A stretch of 15,432 nucleotides of DNA from SMXL01 sp964527795 (lineage in GTDB: Bacteria; Bacteroidota; Rhodothermia; Rhodothermales; UBA10348): NCBI GenBank assembly GCA_964527795.1, contig CAZGOS010000051.1:1-15432 (forward strand). The letters run 5' to 3'. Every line of letters starts with the position of its first letter. Position 1 is the stretch's first letter. A program made the position numbers and the translations under genes. Under the pieces are notes generated by a model. The model saw only the letters and a list, made by a program, of their open reading frames with translations. It had not been told where the DNA came from and searched no databases. Positions 6,741-13,956 of this stretch are shown one piece after another.

Positions 6741-7091
6741 ATGAATTTTTCAGTTGATCCAATTACACATGACACGGCCATCGTGACGGTTGGAGATTAC
6801 CTTGATTTTCGGAACGCGTCGGATTTCAAGGTCATACTAAAAGACCAGGTTCGGCTGGGTACCCGGAAATTCATATTGGATTTCTCAGATACAAAATCAT
6901 TCGACTCGACAGGACTGGGTTCGTTATTCACTTTGTACCGCCAACTGACGCCGTTGAGCGGAATGATCTGTTTCGCCTCTGCATCGGGTACTGTTAAGAA
7001 TACAATACAACTGACGCGATCGTACAAGGTGTTTCAGCAGTTCTCAACAGTCGAGGCGGCACAAAAAACAATTTGTACGCAAGAAGGATGA
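6741..7091 (+). CDS. STAS-domain anti-sigma-factor antagonist
   Basis: Proteins of this type (SpoIIAA/RsbV-like) bind an anti-sigma kinase in a partner-switching pathway and are inactivated by phosphorylation on a conserved serine. The 116 residues form one STAS domain. Residues 13-35 give the first strands and a helix. ILDFSDTKSFDSTGLGSL (45-62) is the signature, with Ser56 the expected phosphorylation site in DSTGLGSL. The C-terminal IQLTRSYKVFQQFSTVEAA (89-107) matches the usual final helix. The start ATG has a weak AAGG ribosome binding site. No RsbW-like kinase, PP2C phosphatase or sigma factor is encoded in the window, so the partner must be elsewhere. The gene is convergent with the envelope cluster to its right, 163 bases away. 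Confidence 0.85.
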   Translation: MNFSVDPITHDTAIVTVGDYLDFRNASDFKVILKDQVRLGTRKFILDFSDTKSFDSTGLGSLFTLYRQLTPLSGMICFASASGTVKNTIQLTRSYKVFQQFSTVEAAQKTICTQEG

Positions 7092-7254
7092 CAATCCGTC
7101 TCAAGAGCGCCGGTTGCGCCGTGGTAGCACCCGAATGGGATATGTCATGGAACGGAAGAGGCTACAACTCGGATTCTCGCGTTCTGTCTTTAGCTTAAGT
7201 ATTGCCCGGGAAAGGTGAATATTGAGACATCGATACCGTTACGCAGGAACTGAG

Positions 7255-9396
7255 CTAATTCAAAATCAATTGCTGGGAAGAATATGTCTCGGCGCCCGTT
7301 GTCTCGTCTCGCAACCGAAGCGCAATTCGGTACGAACCGGGTTCGTGGTCTGACAGGTCGAGAGTCACGTACTGGGCATCGTTCGTGGCCGTGATCTGTG
7401 TCGTGAAGGACAGCGCCACCTGTAACGGCTCGGTGCGGTTAAAGATGTCGAATAGTCGACCCGGAAATCCGGTGGATTCATCAACCTGCTCAAGAACGAC
7501 TGTGACTTGATAGGTTGATAATCCCGTTGCGTCGGGAGTCAGGTCGTAGGCCTCGAAGTAGAGGTATACCGGTGCCGCGTGAGAAAAGAGCCGTGCGCCT
7601 GCCGGTCGGATTCGAAAACGGTTTCGGACGATTTCCCCGGGGTCCGGCTCTCCGGGGTATTCCTCGACAACGAGCGCGAGAAGTGGGTCGCTGACCCCGA
7701 ATCCGGTCACTGTTGAATCGACGAACAAGGGGCTTGAACTGTAGCTGACCAGATGTTCGCTTTCAGCTTCTACTTGAACGGTAAACTGACCCGGGTCCGT
7801 TGTGAACGTGACGGCATCCGTCCAGACCTGCAGAGAGTCCATGGACCAGATCCTCGTGCGATCGAGCGAAGAATGGGGGACTATGGAAGCGCCGGCGTTT
7901 CTACCTTCTTCATCAACCAGAAAAACCCCCGTAGTCACAGCGAGCGGTACGTCCTCTTTTTCGAGGGTGGGTTTTACCGGAATTCCAAATCCCACGACGA
8001 CATCCGATGCCCCGGACGAGTTGCGAAATCGGGATACCAGGTATGGCATCGGGAAGGTTGCCTTTTCCGGTGGATCCGGTTTATCCGGTGTTTCGAAGAA
8101 CTCGTCGCGGACCAGTGTGATCGGGTCATCTTTGATTCTATTGCCCGACGGCGAATAAGTTACCTCCTGCATCACGGTCGGAACAACGTAGTCTTCGTTC
8201 TGAAACTCGTCCTCGAACACGTATCTCTTGCCGGCGATCACCAAAAAGAGTTTAGCTGGTGTCCAGGCTGTCGGCCTCAGCCAACCACGGCCCTCAACTG
8301 TCCATGTTACGCCCGGAGCATCCGCGTGGGACTCGGAAGATGGAATACCGTATCGAACGATGACATCTCCGGGCGTGACAATCCACGGATCAGTCATGTG
8401 ACTGCGCCATTTTGGGTAGAATAGGTCGGCATACGTAATTCTGGCATAGTGACTCGTAAGGCGCTCATTGGTAGCCGTCAGGCGCCGAACGTCACGTTTT
8501 CTCCAGAATGCATCCCTGTATTCTTCCGATTCGGATTGCTCCGCTTCAGGATCTTTTCGTGGCGCAAGAATATCCGTAGTCTCAAACCGGGGCCTCTCTT
8601 CGACGGACATGATCGCCAGGGCTCGTTGGAACTGGCGCCCTGCTTCTTCCGGAGATCCGGACATTAGCAGGATCATGCCGCGCATAAGCCAGGATTCTGC
8701 CAGCCGAGGCAAGTAAGTGCGCATTGATCCACTGAGTTCGAGCGCCTTCTGATACAACCTGCCGCGCAAATAGAGTTTGATTAGCTCACCATAAGCCAGA
8801 ATGTGGGTTGGATCTGACTCAATTACATTTTCCAGGGCTTCTACTGCGTTCTCGTAGGCGCGTATTGCCCTGCGCCGAAGGCGGTCCGGCCTTTCATCAC
8901 GGTAAAAAAGGTAGCGCTGCGCGTTCACGATCCCGATTTCAACGAATCCCTCGGCACGCGAGGCGTCGTACTGTGTGAGCAATCGTCCGAGTTGCAATCG
9001 TTCATCCTCTCGGATCAGCGTAGAACCGAAAAAATCATGTGCAGAGCGCAACTGCTTCAATCGTTCACGAATGAAATCGATATTATCCGGCTCCAATTCC
9101 CTTGCAGTTTGGAGATGGTCGTACGCTTGAGCCGGGTTGAGCAGGGGCTCTTTCACGTAGAGTCGGGCAAGTTCGAAGTGGGCGCGGGCAGCCGTACTTT
9201 TAAGCCGCGTCGCCCTGATAAACAATGATTCCGCGACGACGAACTCACCCCTCTGTGCCGCAGCCTGACCGGCAACAAGTGAGTTTTGCCGTTCGGTCAA
9301 CACCTGTGCAATTGATTGGCTGACGAGCACCGATCCAAACAGCAGGATAACCATCATTTTCCTGAGACGATTCGATGGCCATTCCGGTACAGTCAT
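7255..9396 (-). CDS. Secreted TPR protein with GWxTD-like domain
   Basis: The function is unknown; GWxTD proteins are exported proteins common in Bacteroidota and related phyla. The 713 residues begin with a basic stretch and hydrophobic segment (about 10-30, MMVILLFGSVLV) ending in SQSIAQ, a likely signal peptide. Residues 35-270 are helical repeats of TPR type, for example ARAHFELARLY (70-80) and AYGELIKLYLRGRLYQKALE (201-220). Residues 290-410 resemble the GWxTD domain: FWRKRD, then NERLTSHYARITYADLFY, then a segment ending VIVRYGIPS (345-353). The defining motif is altered to PWIVTPGDV: the Trp338 is kept, but the Gly, Thr and Asp positions are changed. The remainder (about 450-713) looks beta-rich. 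The gene lies 114 bases after exbD and may have its own leader. An alternative start at residue 14 would also retain the signal peptide. Confidence 0.75.
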   Translation of the reverse strand: MTVPEWPSNRLRKMMVILLFGSVLVSQSIAQVLTERQNSLVAGQAAAQRGEFVVAESLFIRATRLKSTAARAHFELARLYVKEPLLNPAQAYDHLQTARELEPDNIDFIRERLKQLRSAHDFFGSTLIREDERLQLGRLLTQYDASRAEGFVEIGIVNAQRYLFYRDERPDRLRRRAIRAYENAVEALENVIESDPTHILAYGELIKLYLRGRLYQKALELSGSMRTYLPRLAESWLMRGMILLMSGSPEEAGRQFQRALAIMSVEERPRFETTDILAPRKDPEAEQSESEEYRDAFWRKRDVRRLTATNERLTSHYARITYADLFYPKWRSHMTDPWIVTPGDVIVRYGIPSSESHADAPGVTWTVEGRGWLRPTAWTPAKLFLVIAGKRYVFEDEFQNEDYVVPTVMQEVTYSPSGNRIKDDPITLVRDEFFETPDKPDPPEKATFPMPYLVSRFRNSSGASDVVVGFGIPVKPTLEKEDVPLAVTTGVFLVDEEGRNAGASIVPHSSLDRTRIWSMDSLQVWTDAVTFTTDPGQFTVQVEAESEHLVSYSSSPLFVDSTVTGFGVSDPLLALVVEEYPGEPDPGEIVRNRFRIRPAGARLFSHAAPVYLYFEAYDLTPDATGLSTYQVTVVLEQVDESTGFPGRLFDIFNRTEPLQVALSFTTQITATNDAQYVTLDLSDHEPGSYRIALRLRDETTGAETYSSQQLILN

Positions 9397-9461
9397 CCCG
9401 AATACCTGTAACGTTTGCTAACCGAAAAAGCGTTAACAGAGGTGAAGGTACGTTTTCGGGA
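9396..9461 (-). promoter_or_regulatory. Leader stem enclosing the start codon of the TPR/GWxTD gene
   Basis: On the minus strand the leader can fold by pairing 9455-9461 (TCCCGAA in the transcript) with 9396-9402 (TTCGGGA), extended inward by TACC (9447-9450) with GGTA (9403-9406) after a four-base bulge. That gives eleven pairs around a 40-base loop, and the 3' arm includes the A of the ATG. No T tract follows. The pairing is seen directly; a role in restricting translation is inference. Confidence 0.4.
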
Positions 9462-9510
9462 CCTAAAGCTCACGAACGTATATCCAACAACCAGCGCGCG
9501 ATAAGCCGCC

Positions 9511-9912
9511 TCAGAACTGCTCGCGTTCCGTAGCCATGAGAATCCTGAGATTCAGTGCGCGGGCAACACTCGCGACAAAGGCGAACTGGCCGACGGTTGC
9601 ATCCTGATCGGCCCGAAGGACGAGGCTCGTACGACCGTTCAGAGAATTCTGGATCGTGGGCAGGAGCTGATCTCTGGGCACTTGATTCTGTTCGACATAA
9701 TAGCTGCCTTCGCTTGTAATCACGACGGTTACATATTGAGCGTCCGTAGGCGCAGATGTGCTCGTCCTCGGTAGATTTACCTGGATGCCAAACTGAGGGA
9801 TGAAGCTGGACGTTAACAGAAAGAAGATCAACAGCAGGAAAACGACGTCGGCAAGCCCGGCCAGGCTGAACTCTGCCAACGGCTTTTTTTCGGTTGAGAA
9901 ATCAATGGCCAT
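9511..9912 (-). CDS. exbD: Biopolymer transport protein ExbD/TolR family
   Basis: ExbD/TolR proteins are the small subunits of proton-driven motors in the inner membrane, working with ExbB/TolQ to energise outer-membrane processes. The 133 residues have a short cytoplasmic N-terminus, one transmembrane helix at about 18-36, and a periplasmic domain. Asp22 in GLADVVFLLLIFFLL matches the proton-binding aspartate essential in this family. The periplasmic part contains VNLPRTSTS and VLRADQDATVGQFAFV, the usual ExbD/TolR pattern. The start is 20 bases after the exbB stop, so the two are one transcript. The symbol is used by family; sequence alone cannot separate an ExbD from a TolR role. No TonB or TolA gene is in the window. 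Confidence 0.9.
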   Translation of the reverse strand: MAIDFSTEKKPLAEFSLAGLADVVFLLLIFFLLTSSFIPQFGIQVNLPRTSTSAPTDAQYVTVVITSEGSYYVEQNQVPRDQLLPTIQNSLNGRTSLVLRADQDATVGQFAFVASVARALNLRILMATEREQF

Positions 9913-9932
9913 GGTGCGGGTCCGAGGTTTGA

Positions 9933-10655
9933 TCAGAAGGAATCTTCATAAGGCGAACGCGTAGCCGCCGGTGCTGGTGTTTGAAGCATGTCGATGAACT
10001 CCGTCGCCGACTGCTCCATATCATTGACCAGAAGCTTTATTCGGTTCAGGAGATAATTGTAAAAGAAAAAGGCGATGATTCCCACGGTAAGTCCGGCAGC
10101 CGTTGAGACGAGAGCTTCCCATATTCCACCCGCCAGCACACTTGGATTCACGCTTCCCTGAAGGTTTTGAATCTGCTGAAACGCCTTGATCATTCCTGTG
10201 ACGGTTCCGAGAAAACCCATCATCGGAGCGATGCCGGCGATGCTGGCAAGCCAGTCCGTTCGGGTTTCCAGAAGAAACGCCTCGTGTTTACCGGCCGAAT
10301 TGACGGCATCCTGAATCTCGGCTATCGGGCGGCCGAGCCGTTCGAGACCGTGCTTGAGAATTCTCGTAATGGGTTTCTCCTGGGCATCGCAGAAGGCCTG
10401 GGCACCTTCGATATTACCGGCAGAAACGTAGTCACGAATTTTCGCCATGATTTCGCTCCTGTCCGCCGAAGCCCGTTGAATGGTGCGCAAGCGGTCGATG
10501 AGCAGATAGACGGCGAGAATGGAGAGAAGCAGGATCAGAAAGATGATCCAGCCTCCCTGCAGGAGAATATCGAGCTGACTGACCGTATCGGGTTCCAGAA
10601 CGGCAGTGGAATCCTGTGTGGAGTCCACGACTTGCTGAAACAGGAGGTATGACAT
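9933..10655 (-). CDS. exbB: MotA/TolQ/ExbB proton channel family protein
   Basis: This is the main membrane subunit of the proton-driven motor formed with the ExbD downstream. The 240 residues carry three hydrophobic helices: about 34-54 (WIIFLILLLSILAVYLLIDR), 136-160, and 180-203. The channel signature GIAPMMGFLGTVTGMIKAF is at 141-159. Glu180 in IWEALVSTAAGLTVGI corresponds to the conserved acidic residue near the last helix in ExbB/TolQ proteins. The cytoplasmic loop between the first two helices (about 57-135) is of normal length. The gene lies 20 bases after the HU/SPOR gene and 20 bases before exbD, which indicates one operon. The Pro/Ala-containing tail at 226-240 is not typical of anything specific. 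Confidence 0.9.
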   Translation of the reverse strand: MSYLLFQQVVDSTQDSTAVLEPDTVSQLDILLQGGWIIFLILLLSILAVYLLIDRLRTIQRASADRSEIMAKIRDYVSAGNIEGAQAFCDAQEKPITRILKHGLERLGRPIAEIQDAVNSAGKHEAFLLETRTDWLASIAGIAPMMGFLGTVTGMIKAFQQIQNLQGSVNPSVLAGGIWEALVSTAAGLTVGIIAFFFYNYLLNRIKLLVNDMEQSATEFIDMLQTPAPAATRSPYEDSF

Positions 10656-10675
10656 GATTCGTCCGTATTATTTGA

Positions 10676-11803
10676 TTAATTGGGAAACAGTAATCGGATC
10701 CGTCGAATCCACGTTCCTCCGGGAAGTTGACTGCCCAGGTTCTGCATAGTCTGCTGGGCGTCATCGATGGTATCGTAGCGTCCGACCAGAAGTCGAAAAT
10801 AAGTGATGCCATTATCCTCGTACTCAAGGATGGCCAAAGGTAATCCAAGTGACGAATACCGTCTGATCCGATTGTCGGCATCCAAGTGGGAAGAGGATCG
10901 CCCGACGACAAGGGTGTATCCAGATGTCTGTCGGGTAAATATGGAAACGAATTCGCCGGCGATATCGGCCGGTGGTGCCGGCGACGGCGTGGCAGCGATG
11001 TTGCGCGGCTCCGGGTCTTCTTTCGCGACAGCTTCGTTAGGACCGTTTTCCGAACCTTCTTCCGGATCGTCGTCCGGCGTATCCTGGGCTTGTGTCGTCT
11101 GCGCCTGACCGGTTTCGGCTCGATCGCCGGGCGTATCTACCTGTGATTGGGAAGGAACATCGCCGGTTGGCCGCAAAAGGCCGCCGTCAAGAAGAAAATA
11201 TGCAGTCGCTGCGATTACGATCATTAGAAGCGGAAGAACGATGTACGGCATCCTGGATGATAGATTTGATGCCGGTTGCGTAATAATTGCTTTTCTTGAC
11301 GAGGTTGCGGCCTCCGGTCGATCGACACCCACTTCGTCGGGTTTGCCGGAATCTGCGAAAATGGCTGCTTCCCATACGCCCTCAGCCGCTTCGACGGGCT
11401 CATGGGTCGATTTTGTTTCGGTGTCGCTATCGAGCCGTGGTGCGCTGGGGGAGAGGATGACAGCTTCCACTGTGTCTTCGGCAGCATCGTCTGCAAGGGC
11501 TTCCGCGGCACCGTCAGAAACGTCGTCTGCGAGTACTTCGGACGGCTGGTCTGCCCGGGAAGGCCCGGAAAGAGCCGAGAGCGATTGATAGCGGTAATTG
11601 ACGAGCCGGCTGAGCGCTTCATCAGGCGTGAATTGAACGCGTGCATCTCTCCATTCAAAAACACCGAAACCCTCAATGTGATTCGCTCCATCTGCGCGGA
11701 TGCTTCTTTCGAGTTTCCGCACATAATCCGACAGCATGTGCTCAATCTTTTCAGGTTCGAGCTCAAGCTTTTCAGCGATCAGGTCAGCAAGAGGTTTGGG
11801 CAT
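10676..11803 (-). CDS. Membrane protein with N-terminal HU-like domain and C-terminal SPOR domain
   Basis: The probable topology is a cytoplasmic HU-like domain, one membrane span, and a periplasmic peptidoglycan-binding SPOR domain. Residues 1-78 match the HU-like (CCDC81-HU type) domain of Bacteroidota: LADLIAEKLELEPEKIEHML, then HIEGFGVFEW at 42-51 with the GFGVF turn, then VQFTPDEALSRLVNYRYQ. An acidic, low-complexity linker follows. The membrane helix is 186-205 (PYIVLPLLMIVIAATAYFLL). A second acidic, proline-rich linker (about 210-283) leads to a SPOR domain at about 294-372, with YTLVVGRSSSHLDAD and ITYFRLLVGRYDTIDDAQ. SPOR domains bind denuded glycan strands at division septa. Whether the HU-like part binds DNA or a protein is unknown. 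It lies 39 bases after the small HU-like gene and 20 bases before exbB. Confidence 0.82.
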   Translation of the reverse strand: MPKPLADLIAEKLELEPEKIEHMLSDYVRKLERSIRADGANHIEGFGVFEWRDARVQFTPDEALSRLVNYRYQSLSALSGPSRADQPSEVLADDVSDGAAEALADDAAEDTVEAVILSPSAPRLDSDTETKSTHEPVEAAEGVWEAAIFADSGKPDEVGVDRPEAATSSRKAIITQPASNLSSRMPYIVLPLLMIVIAATAYFLLDGGLLRPTGDVPSQSQVDTPGDRAETGQAQTTQAQDTPDDDPEEGSENGPNEAVAKEDPEPRNIAATPSPAPPADIAGEFVSIFTRQTSGYTLVVGRSSSHLDADNRIRRYSSLGLPLAILEYEDNGITYFRLLVGRYDTIDDAQQTMQNLGSQLPGGTWIRRIRLLFPN

Positions 11804-11842
11804 GGCGAAGAAAGCGTGTCCGGCGTCGTTCGGTGAGACGTG

Positions 11843-12067
11843 TTATTCGCGCTCAAACAGAATGTTATCCGTTGGCGGTGAAACGGTGAACGGCCCGTCA
11901 GTCGGCTGTTCACCATCCGACAGTTCCGAGTCGCTTTTAATGATTCCCGGCTCGTGCCGGACGACGAATGTTCCTATTCCCGGAAGATGCGAACTCTCTC
12001 GATGCATGAGCCTTTCAGTAATAGACTCGAACAGGGCTTGTTCAAAACGTGGATCGTTGACGGACAT
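11843..12067 (-). CDS. Small HU-like (CCDC81-HU type) protein
   Basis: This 74-residue protein appears to be a stand-alone relative of the HU-like domain in the next gene. Residues 8-24 form an amphipathic helix (FEQALFESITERLMHRE), HLPGIGTFVVRHEP (27-40) is the HU-like turn and beta arm, and GPFTVSPPTDNILFERE ends the domain. LPGIGTF here aligns with IEGFGVF in the neighbour. The length suits one HU-like monomer with an acidic insert (about 45-56). It has no signal peptide or membrane span, so it is cytoplasmic. The gene sits between the outer-membrane barrel gene and the HU/SPOR gene in the same direction. Its partner or DNA target is unknown; pairing with the HU-like domain of the membrane protein would be a reasonable guess. 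Confidence 0.7.
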   Translation of the reverse strand: MSVNDPRFEQALFESITERLMHRESSHLPGIGTFVVRHEPGIIKSDSELSDGEQPTDGPFTVSPPTDNILFERE

Positions 12068-12088
12068 AACATCCAGGATAGCTGCGAG

Positions 12089-12116
12089 AAAAAATGAGTA
12101 CGAGAGATGGAGTACT
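12089..12116 (-). terminator. Weak terminator-like stem between the barrel and HU-like genes
   Basis: Read on the minus strand, AGTAC (12116-12112) pairs with GTACT (12101-12097) around ten bases, followed after two bases by six T residues (12094-12089). The stem has only five pairs. It could reduce read-through from the barrel gene into the HU-like gene, but it may be chance. Confidence 0.25.
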
Positions 12117-12156
12117 GAACTACGGTTGGATTTGAATCAAAAATAGGATGAGCGGC

Positions 12157-13956
12157 CTACCAGCGCCATCTTGCACCTGCATAAAACACGGACGATTCCC
12201 ACTCGTAATTGTCCCAGAATTCAGCCGCACCGCCCAGGTTTCGAACACCCACGACCGCGCCCACCTGTGGAGTCACGTACCATGCACCTTCAACATCTAT
12301 AAGGACGATTGATCCTACTCTGGATGTCTCCGCGCGATCCCGGTAGCGCGCCGACTCGCCTCGTAGCAACAGCTTGAGTAAGACGTCGCCCTCCAGCAGT
12401 GCGACGGAAAGCGAGGCGCCGGTGGTAATAGGAGAGAAGTAGGGAATGACGGATTCCGCATTCTTGTCCGAAATCTTGTCCGGAATGTTGCCCGGAGCGT
12501 TGTCCAGTCGACCGCGCCTGAATGCTATCTGTGCCGACGCCTGAATACCCGGGGCGAGCGAGGCCGCCACCTGGCCATCCAGATACAGAATAGACGCTTC
12601 TCCGTAGTCAACGGCCAAAAAACCTTCCGCAAAGCCATTCATCGCAACAGGCAGGCTTTCGATATACCGATAGTTTTTTACGTCTTTCCAGCCGATGCCG
12701 GCGTCTGCCTGCACGAATTCAGTGGCAACGTGAAGGCTGCTCTTCAGATGCACGGGAGTCAGCACGGGCTGAATAGCGGGAAAATCCTCAATGAACGGAG
12801 CCGAAATGTAAACATCACGCATGGAAGCGGTAGAAACTTCCGGTTTGTTCGAAAACGACAGCCATGCTCCCGGTCTGAGCGAATAATTCACGTCGACGTC
12901 GGGAGAAAGAAACAGGATCGATCGATCTGCGCCGCCTGCTGCCTGCCCAAGCGCATCGAATCCCAACAGACGAAGGCCGGCATTAACGCTGACTCGTTCA
13001 CTCGCCTGAAATTCGTAGCTGCCCGCAACGGACCCGGACGATACGGTGCGTCCCGGAAATCCGTCCGTGTCCAGTCCCTGGAACGAAAGATGACCGTCAA
13101 TTGAGGCTCGGCCTTCATTCAGCGGTGTTTCGATCGTTCCTTTCATGAGAAGATGGTCCTCCGTTCGATCAAGGGTAGGATTTTGCCTCAGATTCGGATC
13201 GAACAGGTCGGTCTTAAAAACCGTGTGGTCGGCCAGCAACGATAGTTTTGCTGAAATACGCGATCCGGGCGCTGTTGCCAACCACGCAGTGGCATTCCAG
13301 CCGGTCAACGTTCGATCCGGATTCGTAGTGGTCGGCGCGCTTGCAATGGCCCGAGCGCCGAAAAGCGAATACGCACTGCGCATCAATCCGACGCTGAAAC
13401 CCGTTCGAAAACGATCCAGGATGTGCCGGATGCCTGCTGAGATCGACTGCGCATCGGCGGCTGTCTGAATGGTTGGATCCGTAGGGAAGGGCTCATATCC
13501 GTTCGTGCCGGAGTACTGACCGTTCAGGATCAGCGTTGTCCGCCGAGACATGGGTGCGCTGAGATTTGCACGCAGGTACCTCTCCAGATACCGGCCAACG
13601 CCGAATTCTGCGATGCCCTGAACCGGGCTTCGATGGACCGTAGTCGATGCCTCCGGTGGCTCGGGCCTTCTGAGAGGACTCGGCGGAAGGTCGTCCTTGG
13701 ACTGTTTGTATATTTCGGTGAAGGGACGCCGACCGCGCGGAATTTCGGGAACACGCGGTGGAGGATTGAAGCCGACCAGGGGCTGTCTCGACAGTGAGGG
13801 GAACGAGATCGTCAGTTCGCCCCTGATCTCGACAACGCGAGGAGCCAGATCCGGAAGCACCACATTCTCCTGCGCCGAAACGGTTTCAGGCGATATGCCG
13901 AGTGCAATCGCTCCCAGAGCAATGGAAAGACCGATGTTGGCAAATCGTGTTCTCAT
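12157..13956 (-). CDS. Predicted outer-membrane beta-barrel protein
   Basis: The specific function is not recognised. The 599 residues start with a signal peptide (basic MRTR, hydrophobic 8-21, likely cleavage after Ala28 in VSAQE). A proline-rich region at about 60-110 contains PPPRVPEIPRGRRPF and PPSPLRRPEPPEA, and could lie in the periplasm or cross the cell wall. From about residue 115 the pattern is alternating polar and hydrophobic residues with frequent aromatic girdles (RYLERYLRANLSAPMSRRTT, YSLFGARAIAS, GAYEFQ-like strands). The protein ends in GARWRW, an aromatic C-terminus typical of barrels inserted by the Bam machinery. No TonB-dependent receptor plug motifs were recognised. The start overlaps the stop of the TPR gene in an ATGA, so the two are probably translated together. 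Confidence 0.75.
   Translation of the reverse strand: MRTRFANIGLSIALGAIALGISPETVSAQENVVLPDLAPRVVEIRGELTISFPSLSRQPLVGFNPPPRVPEIPRGRRPFTEIYKQSKDDLPPSPLRRPEPPEASTTVHRSPVQGIAEFGVGRYLERYLRANLSAPMSRRTTLILNGQYSGTNGYEPFPTDPTIQTAADAQSISAGIRHILDRFRTGFSVGLMRSAYSLFGARAIASAPTTTNPDRTLTGWNATAWLATAPGSRISAKLSLLADHTVFKTDLFDPNLRQNPTLDRTEDHLLMKGTIETPLNEGRASIDGHLSFQGLDTDGFPGRTVSSGSVAGSYEFQASERVSVNAGLRLLGFDALGQAAGGADRSILFLSPDVDVNYSLRPGAWLSFSNKPEVSTASMRDVYISAPFIEDFPAIQPVLTPVHLKSSLHVATEFVQADAGIGWKDVKNYRYIESLPVAMNGFAEGFLAVDYGEASILYLDGQVAASLAPGIQASAQIAFRRGRLDNAPGNIPDKISDKNAESVIPYFSPITTGASLSVALLEGDVLLKLLLRGESARYRDRAETSRVGSIVLIDVEGAWYVTPQVGAVVGVRNLGGAAEFWDNYEWESSVFYAGARWRW

Noticed and set aside
7088..7198. 36-codon frame overlapping the STAS stop in an ATGA
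   Set aside because: There is no recognisable domain and no support beyond the overlap; it is most likely chance in the convergent spacer.
7753..8424. 223-codon plus-strand frame
   Set aside because: It is antisense to the TPR/GWxTD gene, which has a signal peptide and domain matches; the plus frame resembles nothing.
10167..10652. 161-codon plus-strand frame
   Set aside because: It is antisense to exbB, which has three membrane helices and the family signature.
11402..11836. Plus-strand frames opposite the HU/SPOR gene
   Set aside because: They are shadows of the acidic linker and HU-like coding region; no domain is visible.
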